NCBI GenBank assembly: GCA_937936675.1
Contig: CALDDL010000026.1
Coordinates: 1 to 27,860 of the forward strand
Length of the DNA stretch: 27,860 bases
DNA from: an uncultured bacterium
GTDB lineage: Bacteria; Bacteroidota; Ignavibacteria; Ignavibacteriales; Melioribacteraceae
Reading direction: 5' to 3'
The position numbers and the translations under genes are program-made. This document shows positions 16,422 to 24,100 of the stretch, piece by piece. The first letter of the stretch is position 1. Every line of letters starts with the position of its first letter. Below the pieces are notes generated by a model, which made no database searches, had not been told where the DNA came from, and saw only the letters and a list, made by a program, of their open reading frames with translations.

Positions 16422-19400
16422 TTACTTAATCAGAATGAATTTTTTTGTTGAAACAAATGAACCGGAAGTTAGGCGATAGAAATATACACCGCTCGAAAGG
16501 TATTTACCGTCAAAATTAATTTTATGATTACCGGGCGTCTGAATTTCATTAACTAAAGTAGAAACTTCTCTTCCTAGTATATCATATACTTTTAATTGTA
16601 CCATACCTTCTTTTGGAATTTGGTATTTTATTGTAGTGGTTGGATTAAAAGGATTTGGATAATTTTGTGATAATGAATAAACATTCGGAATCGTACCGTC
16701 AGTAAGCTCATCGACACTAGTTGGATTCTTAATCGCTGGAATTCTAATGCTATTATAGATATCATTAATTTCATCCTGCGAAAGAGCTTTATTAAATATT
16801 TGAATATTATCCATACTACCGGAGAAATAAGAAACCGTGCCGGTTGTTCCGCTTTTACCAAGCATAGGTAAAATACCGGTTTTGACAGTACCGGCTAAAG
16901 GAAGCGTTCCTTTTTTAACACCATTAAGATAAACAGAAGCATTAACACCATCAAAAACACCAATGACATTGATCCATTGCCCGGTAACTAAATCGGCTTG
17001 CGGAATTCCGGGGCGAGCTGCGCCGGCAGTTGATGTAGCTTTGAATCTTAATTCTTTATTACCTTTATCCGCATAAATTACAAATTCATCACCTTGAGAA
17101 TCAAAAAGCGGACCATAAGCTTGAGTCATTTCGGTTGGGAGATAATCAAGTTTCGCCCATACAGAAACAGATACGAAACCCCCATCGATATCAAATGATG
17201 TAGAAGGATTTAACTGAACAAAATCATCAACTCCATCAAACTTTAAGCCATTGCCTAAAATGCCTTCTGAAAGCATTGTACCATTTTGTAAGAAACCATT
17301 ATTTACATTACCGGATAAATCAACTATCGTAGAATCGTTTTGAATATCATCCAATGGATAGTAAGCAACGGTTTTTTCTGCTAACGCTTTGTGATCAAAC
17401 TTAACACTATCGCGACTCATCATATTAGCAGATGCAGCTTTATCTTTTATGTTTGATACTATCAATGTATATCTTTTTGCTTCTAATGATGTTGTTTTTA
17501 GAATAACAGATTTTTCATTAAGAGAAAGTTTAGCTTCAAGAACTGAAGCACCATTATCTAAAATATAATTTGATTTTAATTCAGCCGATGTTTTATCCAA
17601 CGCTTCGCTAAATTCAACGACTACTTTTATCGGATCAGAAACCGAGGTTACATAAAGAAGTTCAGGTTTAGTTTTATCAACCCCTGATTTAGCAGAAATT
17701 TCATTGCTGAAATTAGCACTTAAAAGACCAAGTGCATTTTTTGCTTTTATACGATAGTAGTATGTAGTGGATTCAGTTGTACCAAGATCGGTAAATTCAG
17801 TTGTATCACTAACAGTAGCGTATAGAATTTCCGGATTAGTTTTGGTATCTCTGAATATTTGATATCCCATCATTTTGCTTTCATAATTAATTGCTTTATC
17901 CCAAGTAAGTTTGATTGAATTACCTGATGGAACAACAGAATTTAAGACAACATCGCCCGGGGCGGGGTTAACGGGGGTTGATTTTGTTGTATTGTATAAA
18001 TTAGCAACTTCCCATGGCTGTAATGCTTTATTAAGGATAAGCACATTATCCATGCTACCTTTGAAATAACTTGCACCGGTATTCGAGCTTCTTCCTAAAT
18101 AAGCCTGCTGTCCGGGTTTTACAATTCCTGTAAGATTATGAAAATCTTTTAATACACCATTCATGTAAATAAGTGCTTTAGAGCCATCATAGACACCTAC
18201 TATATGAATCCATTCGTTAGTAACTAAATCCTTAGCAGGGATACCGGGTCTTTCGGCGGAAACACTTGTAGCTACTTTAAATCTTAATTCATTGTTTCCT
18301 TTATCAGCATAAAGAACATAATTATCAGTTTCTGAATCGAACAATGGCCCATAGTTACCCGGTAAATCTGCGGGCAAATAATTCAATTTAGCCCAAACAG
18401 AAATAGTTACTTCATTACCACCAAGATCAAATGATGTAGAAGGTGTAAAAACAACATGATCATCTTCACCATCAAAAACCATAGCATTGCCTAGTATGCC
18501 TTCACCGAATCCTACACCATTTTTCAATGTTCCATTATTATGATTAGGTGAACCATCCACTAAAGTACTATCTGTAGCCGAATCTAAACTGTAAAAAGCT
18601 ACTGTACTTGAAGGAAGACCTTTATGTATAAAAATTAATGTTGCTGTTGCAATTGTATTCGGAGTTATTGCTCTATCTTTGACTCCTTTTACTATAAGAG
18701 TATATGATGATTCCATCAATTCAGAAGTTGTAAGAAAAACAGATTTTCTATTAAGAGCTAATTTTGCTTCTGATATTGTAACGCCTTTATTAATTGAATA
18801 ATTAGCAATGTTTACTGCCGTAGTAGAATCTACCAATTCATTAAAATCAACAATGACTTGAGTATTTAGACCGTTAGATGTAACAAAACTTACTAAAGGT
18901 TTTGTTTTGTCATTAGAGGTTTTAGCAGAAAGTTCATTACTAAAATTTGCACTCAATGAATTAATTCCATTTTTTGCTTTTACTCTATAATAATATGTTT
19001 TTAGTTCTGTATTAGTTTGGTCAGTATATTCGGTTACATTACCGGTAGCCGCATATAAAGTTACAGGTGCTGAGGTTGTATCGCGATATATTTCATAACC
19101 AATAATTCCACTCTGTGTATCGGTTGCAGCCTCCCATTTCAAAGTAATTTTTGTTTCTACTACGTCTGCAGAAATAAGATTTACATCTGAAGGAGGAGTT
19201 GTATCAGCGGCAAGAATGAAGGTAAGTGGATTATCGGTTGTAATACCATCAACTCCAAGATCAATTAAAGTTTTCATTAAAGAAGAGCTATTAACAGTCC
19301 ACATATTAAATTTAACATTTTTGGAATGCGCATATTCTAAAAAGGTCTTCGATGGAGAGGCACTGCTACCTATCCAATTTTTACTACCAAGTGCAGCAAG

Positions 19401-19988
19401 TTGATCCACCATAGAATTAGAATTAGACCCTACAAATACTTGAATAGGGATGGTAGCATCAATTGTATTAGCTTCCTGGATTTGTGTAAAATTAAAACTT
19501 GAAAGCAATACTTGATCCTGCATTTTTAAATCCTGAATCATTTTTACGACTAAAGGAACAACTTTAGGATTAGGAGTTTTTATTTCAACAACAACACCAA
19601 TTTTATTACTGCTATTTTTAGCAAGCGTTAAAGCTTCATAAAGAGTAGGAATCGGTTCGCCTTTAAAGCTTTCATTAAATTTTACACCCGCATCATAAGC
19701 TCTTAACTGCGCAAATGTAAGAACGCTAACGTTTCCCGCTCCGGTAGTAGTTCTATTAATTGTATCATCATGCATAATAACAAGCGAATCGTCTTTTGAC
19801 ATTTGAACGTCTAATTCAAAAAAATCTGCATTAACTGCGATCGCATTTCTAAAAGCTGCCAAAGTGTTCTCGGGGGCTAGTGCAGCGCCTCCGCGATGTG
19901 CTATATTCTTCACTTGTGCATTGCTAATTAAACCGGGAAATAATAGTAGGGAAAGAATTAATAAGAACGATTGTCTTATTTTTTTCAT
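16422..19988 (-). CDS. T9SS-secreted multidomain glycerophosphodiester phosphodiesterase
   Basis: A 1188-residue exported enzyme. Signal peptide about 1-25 (KKIRQSFLLILSLLLFPGLI). GDPD domain about 28-260 with the catalytic set intact: HRG (H31, R32), PENT (E40), FELD (E58, D60), MHDD (H73) and EIK (K137); it ends in WTVNS and DGITTDNP. It should cleave glycerophosphodiesters to glycerol 3-phosphate and an alcohol. Then a roughly 404-residue module occurs twice (about 264-667 and 676-1080): FN3, SbsA/Big-like Ig domain, and LamG-type concanavalin fold (FDGVDDFVQ, VWAKL, GSMDNIQIFNKAL). Sorting domain about 1102-1188 with NYPNPFNPTTTI and SSGVYFYRL. Start ATG 19988 is preferred over an in-frame TTG at 20003 because GGAGG lies 4 bases before that ATG. 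It is 152 bases downstream of the response regulator gene on the same strand. The true substrate may be a glycerophosphate polymer rather than lipid head groups. Confidence 0.9.
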   Translation of the reverse strand: MKKIRQSFLLILSLLLFPGLISNAQVKNIAHRGGAALAPENTLAAFRNAIAVNADFFELDVQMSKDDSLVIMHDDTINRTTTGAGNVSVLTFAQLRAYDAGVKFNESFKGEPIPTLYEALTLAKNSSNKIGVVVEIKTPNPKVVPLVVKMIQDLKMQDQVLLSSFNFTQIQEANTIDATIPIQVFVGSNSNSMVDQLAALGSKNWIGSSASPSKTFLEYAHSKNVKFNMWTVNSSSLMKTLIDLGVDGITTDNPLTFILAADTTPPSDVNLISADVVETKITLKWEAATDTQSGIIGYEIYRDTTSAPVTLYAATGNVTEYTDQTNTELKTYYYRVKAKNGINSLSANFSNELSAKTSNDKTKPLVSFVTSNGLNTQVIVDFNELVDSTTAVNIANYSINKGVTISEAKLALNRKSVFLTTSELMESSYTLIVKGVKDRAITPNTIATATLIFIHKGLPSSTVAFYSLDSATDSTLVDGSPNHNNGTLKNGVGFGEGILGNAMVFDGEDDHVVFTPSTSFDLGGNEVTISVWAKLNYLPADLPGNYGPLFDSETDNYVLYADKGNNELRFKVATSVSAERPGIPAKDLVTNEWIHIVGVYDGSKALIYMNGVLKDFHNLTGIVKPGQQAYLGRSSNTGASYFKGSMDNVLILNKALQPWEVANLYNTTKSTPVNPAPGDVVLNSVVPSGNSIKLTWDKAINYESKMMGYQIFRDTKTNPEILYATVSDTTEFTDLGTTESTTYYYRIKAKNALGLLSANFSNEISAKSGVDKTKPELLYVTSVSDPIKVVVEFSEALDKTSAELKSNYILDNGASVLEAKLSLNEKSVILKTTSLEAKRYTLIVSNIKDKAASANMMSRDSVKFDHKALAEKTVAYYPLDDIQNDSTIVDLSGNVNNGFLQNGTMLSEGILGNGLKFDGVDDFVQLNPSTSFDIDGGFVSVSVWAKLDYLPTEMTQAYGPLFDSQGDEFVIYADKGNKELRFKATSTAGAARPGIPQADLVTGQWINVIGVFDGVNASVYLNGVKKGTLPLAGTVKTGILPMLGKSGTTGTVSYFSGSMDNIQIFNKALSQDEINDIYNSIRIPAIKNPTSVDELTDGTIPNVYSLSQNYPNPFNPTTTIKYQIPKEGMVQLKVYDILGREVSTLVNEIQTPGNHKINFDGKYLSSGVYFYRLTSGSFVSTKKFILIK
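16749..19199 (-). repeat. Tandem FN3 / Ig-like / LamG module duplication inside the GDPD gene
   Basis: Two in-frame copies of about 1.2 kb (about 17988-19199 and 16749-17963). Matching segments include YYYRVKAKNG/YYYRIKAKNA, SANFSNELSAK/SANFSNEISAK, YGPLFDSETD/YGPLFDSQGD, YADKGNNELRFK/YADKGNKELRFK and KGSMDN/SGSMDN. The copies have diverged, so the duplication is not recent, but all three domain types are kept in order. Confidence 0.85.
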
Positions 19989-19992
19989 ACTG

Positions 19993-19997
19993 CCTCC
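19993..19997 (-). promoter_or_regulatory. Ribosome binding site of the GDPD gene
   Basis: GGAGG on the minus strand lies 4 bases before the ATG at 19988. It falls inside the longer reading that would begin at TTG 20003, which argues against that start. Confidence 0.65.
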
Positions 19998-20112
19998 ATT
20001 CAAATAATATGATTAAAACAAATACTTAAGAAATATTTTATTAAGGAGAATAACATTAAAGTATTTTTCTAGTTATAAGATAGTTTTAGTAAGTCAAGAT
20101 GACAATCGCACG

Positions 20113-20122
20113 TTCGTGGTAT
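20113..20122 (-). promoter_or_regulatory. Putative regulator site, copy 1 (before the GDPD gene)
   Basis: Minus strand ATACCACGAA, followed by CGTGCG. CACG-AA-CGTG within it is an inverted pair. It lies 18 bases after the response regulator stop and about 125 bases before the GDPD start. The same 10 bases occur at 20858-20867 in the same orientation. Confidence 0.4.
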
Positions 20123-20140
20123 ATTAAAAATGTGGTTAAA

Positions 20141-20803
20141 CTAGATCAGATTTTCTTTGAATGCTTTTGTAATAGCACCGGACTTAGTATTGACGTGCAG
20201 CTTAACGTAAATATTTTTTAGATGAGTATTAACGGTATGGAAACTAAGAAAGAGCTGATCGGCGATCTGCTGCTTAGTTAAACCGGTTACCATGAGTTTT
20301 AGGATTTCGCTTTCTCTGTCGGTTAATCCGTAATCATTTTTCTTTGGTTTAAGATTGCTAAAAATCTCTAATACTTTATGAGCAATTTGCATACTCATAG
20401 GTGCTCCGCCTGAAAGCACTTCTTCAATGGCACCAATTATTTTATCGGGTGATGAATCTTTTAAAAGATAACCTGAAGCTCCTGCGCATAAAGCATCAAA
20501 AACTTTTTCATTATCATCATATATAGTTAAGATTAAAATATGAGTAGAAGGAGATATCTTTTTAAATTTTTCAATTCCTTCAATACCCGTCATTCCAGGC
20601 AGTCCTATATCAAGAAGGATTACTTGAGGTGGGAATTCAGTTTCCATTAAAGAAATTGCTTCTTCACAAGTTTCAAAAGCATTAGAACATTTCATTCCCG
20701 GAGTCTGATTAATTAATCCATTAATTGTTCTTCTGAAATGTAAATTATCTTCTATAAGCCATATATTAAAATTTTCTTTTTCTAATTCACTGTTTTTTAT
20801 CAT
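20141..20803 (-). CDS. LuxR/NarL-type response regulator
   Basis: A 220-residue transcription regulator. Receiver domain about 10-130: acidic pair E18/D19 (LIEDN), phospho-acceptor D65 (VILLDIGLPG), T93 (LILTIYDD) and K115 (YLLKD). C-terminal LuxR helix-turn-helix about 160-216 (LTDRESEILKLMVTG, QQIADQLFLSFHTVNTHLKN). All phosphorylation residues are present. The gene follows a HisKA_3-type kinase by 66 bases on the same strand; this kinase class pairs with NarL-family regulators, so cognate pairing is well supported. Start: an ATG at 20809 and one at 20803 are both in frame. AAGAGG at 20812-20817 is 2 bases from the first and 8 from the second, so 20803 is preferred. Its likely targets include itself and the secreted GDPD gene, judged from the shared upstream element. 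Confidence 0.94.
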   Translation of the reverse strand: MIKNSELEKENFNIWLIEDNLHFRRTINGLINQTPGMKCSNAFETCEEAISLMETEFPPQVILLDIGLPGMTGIEGIEKFKKISPSTHILILTIYDDNEKVFDALCAGASGYLLKDSSPDKIIGAIEEVLSGGAPMSMQIAHKVLEIFSNLKPKKNDYGLTDRESEILKLMVTGLTKQQIADQLFLSFHTVNTHLKNIYVKLHVNTKSGAITKAFKENLI

Positions 20804-20811
20804 TTTCATAA

Positions 20812-20817
20812 CCTCTT
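20812..20817 (-). promoter_or_regulatory. Ribosome binding site of the response regulator
   Basis: AAGAGG on the minus strand; spacing of 8 bases favours the ATG at 20803 over the one at 20809. Confidence 0.6.
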
Positions 20818-20857
20818 AATCAAACTACATCAATTATATTCTTATATCCATAGCGCA

Positions 20858-20867
20858 TTCGTGGTAT
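20858..20867 (-). promoter_or_regulatory. Putative regulator site, copy 2 (before the response regulator)
   Basis: Minus strand ATACCACGAA followed by TGCGC, beginning 2 bases after the kinase stop codon. A TATAAT hexamer lies about 20 bases further along the minus strand (about 20834-20839), so the element would sit near the minus-35 position of a promoter for the regulator gene. Confidence 0.4.
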
Positions 20868-20869
20868 TT

Positions 20870-23800
20870 TTATTTTTGAAAATATTTTTTCTTGTTTTCA
20901 TAAGTAAAAATTATCTCTGTACCGGAATCTTTCTTGGAATCAATTTTTAGGAATGCTCCAATTTTTTCGGCACGTCTTCTCATATTTTTTAATCCATTAT
21001 TTTCTATAATCGATTCATTTTTAAAACCAATGCCATCGTCTTTAATAATCATATAAAATGTTGAATGAATGCCTTTAACAATAATATCGCAGTTTTTGGC
21101 GGAAGAATGCCTGACAACATTATTAAGAGCTTCTTTATAAATAAGAAAAATATTACGTTTTACTTCTAGGTTATAAGAATCTATTTTAATCTCACCATCT
21201 ATTTGAAACTTCCAACTAATTCCTGCCAAGAGTTTAGAAGCGGTATCTTTCATTTTAAAAATTGTACTAATATTAAAATCTCTTCTAGGATTAATAAACC
21301 AGATAATATCACGCATTGCTTCGATAGTTTCTTTTGCGGTCTGACTAATAAATTGCGATAGCTCCTTTTCATTTTCATTAAGAGTATTGCTACCTATTAA
21401 AAGTTGACTATCCACACTAATACTGCTAAGGTTACTACCAATTTCATCATGAAGATCGCTAGCAATACTTAAGCGAATTCTTTCGATCTCCAAAAGTTGT
21501 TTTAGGTGTGCACGGTAAATTATATAGGCAATCAAAGCAACTACAATAAATAAAATAGAACGGAACCACCAAGTATTCCACCATGCGGGATAAATGACAA
21601 TAGCCATTGAAATTGGATTACTCCAGATGTTATCGGCATTTGCTGCTTTTACTAAGAATTTATATTCTCCCGGTTTAATATCTGTATAAAAAGCTTCAGG
21701 TCTTCCATTGGCATCCACCCAATCAGGATCAATGCCTTCTAGCATAAATTTAAAACTGTGTTTATAATTTGGCTCAAGGTCTAAAGCACTAAACTCAAAC
21801 GAGAAAAAGTTTTGATCATAATTAAGTTCAATTTTTTTGGTTGCGTTTAGAGATTGAGGCAATGAAACTTCCCTATTGAAAATTTTGAATGAAGTAAAGG
21901 CAATTGGCGGAGGAATTGAATCAAACTTAATTTCATCAGGCAGAAATTTAATAAATCCATTAATTCCGCCGAAATAGAAACTACCATCATTACCAACAAA
22001 ACTTGCTCTCCAATTAAATTGATCATCAATTAATCCATCATTTACATCAAATACTCTAAAATTTTCTGTTACAGGATTAAAGCGTGCGAGTCCTTTCATC
22101 GTGCTAATCCAAATAAATCCTTTTTGATCTTCTTGAATACCAAATGTTACATCGTTCGGGAGTCCATTTTTGGTAGTAAAGTGATAAAATTTGTTTTTTT
22201 CTTTATCATATTTATTTACTCCTCCGCTATGTGTAGCAATCCAAATATTTCCTAAATGATCTTCATTAATGGCAGTTATTTTACTGGAACTAACTGAATA
22301 ATTATTTTTAATATCCGGGGAAAAATGAGAGTATCTTTTTGTTTTTGGATTAAATCTAAATAGTCCATCTAGCCAAGTCCCAATCCATAGATTACCTTCA
22401 CTATCCTCGAATAATGAATTAACCGAAACATATTGAGGCATAATAACAAAGGAATCTGATAGCGAAGGGGCGAAAGCGTAAAATAATTCTTTACCTCTGT
22501 CAAATATTTGGAGACCTTCATTCGTTCCGACTAGTAATTCTCCTTTTTTAGTTTCTAAAACTTGTTGAACCCAATTTGAAGCGATTCCAAATTTTTTGTT
22601 TTTATCATATAGATATCGGGTGAATCTATTGGATCTTTTATCAAACCTATTTAAACCACCATCCATTGTTCCAATCCACACTATACCAAAACGATCTTCA
22701 TAAATTGTTATTACATCATTATTGCTAAGACTATTATTAGAACTATTATTCAGGTAGTGGATTTTATTGTTTGATGCAAGATCAATCTTATCAAAACCGG
22801 AACCTCCGTAACCAACCCATAGAGTACCATCCTTCCCTTGAAAAATTGAACTTACCACTCTCCCATTGATGCTTGTTTTTCTAATTGGGAGATGCCGATA
22901 TTGAATGAAATTATTTTTAAATGGAAGTTTATTTAAACCATCTTCGGTGCCCACCCAAAAATTCCCTTTCCTGTCTTTATAAACCCATCTGATTCTACTA
23001 GAAGAAAGTGAATTAATATCATCTTCTTCATTTCTGAAATATAAATATCTTTGCTCTGAGTGAGTTTCTTCTATAAGAAATAATCCGACATAGTCATAAG
23101 TTCCAATCCAAAGCCGATCTTTTTTATCTTTGAATGCTAATCGAATGGTAGAATTTTTTATACTATTTAATTCAGGTAGTTCTTCGGTTAGACGGGTACT
23201 TTTTTTAGTTTTAAAATCAAATTTATCAACACCCTTAAAAGTACTCAGGAGAATGTACTCATCAGCATCCGTATAAAGATACCACACGCCATTATCCGAT
23301 ATGGATGTTTCATCTTGGTTGTTGTGAATATAATAATTAACAACTTTTTCGGTTTTAGGATTAAATTCTACCAATCCATTATCCCAAGTTCCAACCCACA
23401 GAATATTATTTTTATCCTCTAAAAGATATGTAATATTATTGCTTGGGAATGAATTTAGCGATTTACTATATGTAGTAATCTTACCGGTTTTAGGTTCAAA
23501 TTTAGATAATCCTTTGGTTGTTGTTCCGTACCAAATATTATTTTTGCTATCTTCAAAGAGAGCTTGTATATAGTTATTTTCAGAACCAATAGGATCAATA
23601 CTTTTGAAAGATTCTTTTTTAGGATCGAAGATGCATAAACCTCTTCCCCAAGTTCCTATATAAAAAGTTGAGTCACTGCTTTCAAGTAGGGACATCACAT
23701 AATTTTCGGGTAATGAAAGAGAATCAGAGGCGTCAAACTTAAATATCTTGAAGAACTGCCCGTCAAATCGATTTAGTCCATCCTTAGTTGCCACCCATAA

Positions 23801-23971
23801 AAAATTATCACTTGTCTGAAGGATACAATTAATAGAATTATTAGATAATCCATTATTAATATTATATCGAACAAAATTAGTGGAATTATATTGAGCATTT
23901 AATAAAGATGAATAAATAAGAAAAAGTAAAGATGTCCTTAAAAAAATTTTGTGCTTAATGAATTGCTTCAT
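20870..23971 (-). CDS. Two-component propeller sensor histidine kinase (Reg_prop x14, Y_Y_Y, HisKA_3)
   Basis: A 1033-residue sensor. Signal peptide about 1-26 (FLRTSLLFLIYSSLLNAQ). About 14 Reg_prop blades fill residues 35-670 (NNSINCILQTSDNFLWVATK, ALFEDSKNNIWYGTT, AINEDHLGNIWIATHSGG), again enough for two seven-bladed propellers. Y_Y_Y domain about 710-790 (YKHSFKFMLEGIDPDWVDA, PGEYKFLVKAANADNIW). TM about 801-819 (ILFIVVALIAYIIY). HisKA_3 with phospho-accepting H841 in SDLHDEIGSNLSSIS, then HATPase_c with N950 (EALNNVVRHS), DDGIGF and NNGLKNMRRRAEKIG. This transmitter type is the NarX/DesK/LiaS kind and differs from the three HisKA kinases nearby. Its partner regulator lies 66 bases downstream. 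No strong ribosome binding site precedes the ATG at 23971. The ligand is unknown; relatives sense glycans. Confidence 0.94.
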   Translation of the reverse strand: MKQFIKHKIFLRTSLLFLIYSSLLNAQYNSTNFVRYNINNGLSNNSINCILQTSDNFLWVATKDGLNRFDGQFFKIFKFDASDSLSLPENYVMSLLESSDSTFYIGTWGRGLCIFDPKKESFKSIDPIGSENNYIQALFEDSKNNIWYGTTTKGLSKFEPKTGKITTYSKSLNSFPSNNITYLLEDKNNILWVGTWDNGLVEFNPKTEKVVNYYIHNNQDETSISDNGVWYLYTDADEYILLSTFKGVDKFDFKTKKSTRLTEELPELNSIKNSTIRLAFKDKKDRLWIGTYDYVGLFLIEETHSEQRYLYFRNEEDDINSLSSSRIRWVYKDRKGNFWVGTEDGLNKLPFKNNFIQYRHLPIRKTSINGRVVSSIFQGKDGTLWVGYGGSGFDKIDLASNNKIHYLNNSSNNSLSNNDVITIYEDRFGIVWIGTMDGGLNRFDKRSNRFTRYLYDKNKKFGIASNWVQQVLETKKGELLVGTNEGLQIFDRGKELFYAFAPSLSDSFVIMPQYVSVNSLFEDSEGNLWIGTWLDGLFRFNPKTKRYSHFSPDIKNNYSVSSSKITAINEDHLGNIWIATHSGGVNKYDKEKNKFYHFTTKNGLPNDVTFGIQEDQKGFIWISTMKGLARFNPVTENFRVFDVNDGLIDDQFNWRASFVGNDGSFYFGGINGFIKFLPDEIKFDSIPPPIAFTSFKIFNREVSLPQSLNATKKIELNYDQNFFSFEFSALDLEPNYKHSFKFMLEGIDPDWVDANGRPEAFYTDIKPGEYKFLVKAANADNIWSNPISMAIVIYPAWWNTWWFRSILFIVVALIAYIIYRAHLKQLLEIERIRLSIASDLHDEIGSNLSSISVDSQLLIGSNTLNENEKELSQFISQTAKETIEAMRDIIWFINPRRDFNISTIFKMKDTASKLLAGISWKFQIDGEIKIDSYNLEVKRNIFLIYKEALNNVVRHSSAKNCDIIVKGIHSTFYMIIKDDGIGFKNESIIENNGLKNMRRRAEKIGAFLKIDSKKDSGTEIIFTYENKKKYFQK

Positions 23972-23989
23972 TATAATATTGTTCCCGCT

Positions 23990-24001
23990 GCAATCGATTG
24001 C
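23990..24001. promoter_or_regulatory. Perfect 12-bp palindrome in the divergent kinase promoter region
   Basis: GCAATCGATTGC, centre at 23995.5. It lies about 20 bases before the propeller kinase start on the minus strand. Its centre is exactly 60 bp from that of the second palindrome at 24049-24062, and both have ATCGAT at the core. Confidence 0.45.
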
Positions 24002-24048
24002 TTGATAAAAATAATTATATTCTTTGTGAACTCTTTAAATATATCCAA

Positions 24049-24062
24049 AATTATCGATAATT
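24049..24062. promoter_or_regulatory. Perfect 14-bp palindrome in the divergent kinase promoter region
   Basis: AATTATCGATAATT, centre at 24055.5, about 40 bases before the TPR kinase start. It overlaps a minus-strand TAATTTTG (24053-24046), which fits the TAnnTTTG promoter box, so a bound protein could block transcription of the propeller kinase. Promoter assignment is tentative. Next to it ATTGA-TTAG-TCAAT (24068-24081) is a further small inverted repeat. Confidence 0.45.
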
Positions 24063-24100
24063 AGTATATTGATTAGTCAATTCCAAAGTACAAGGTAGAA

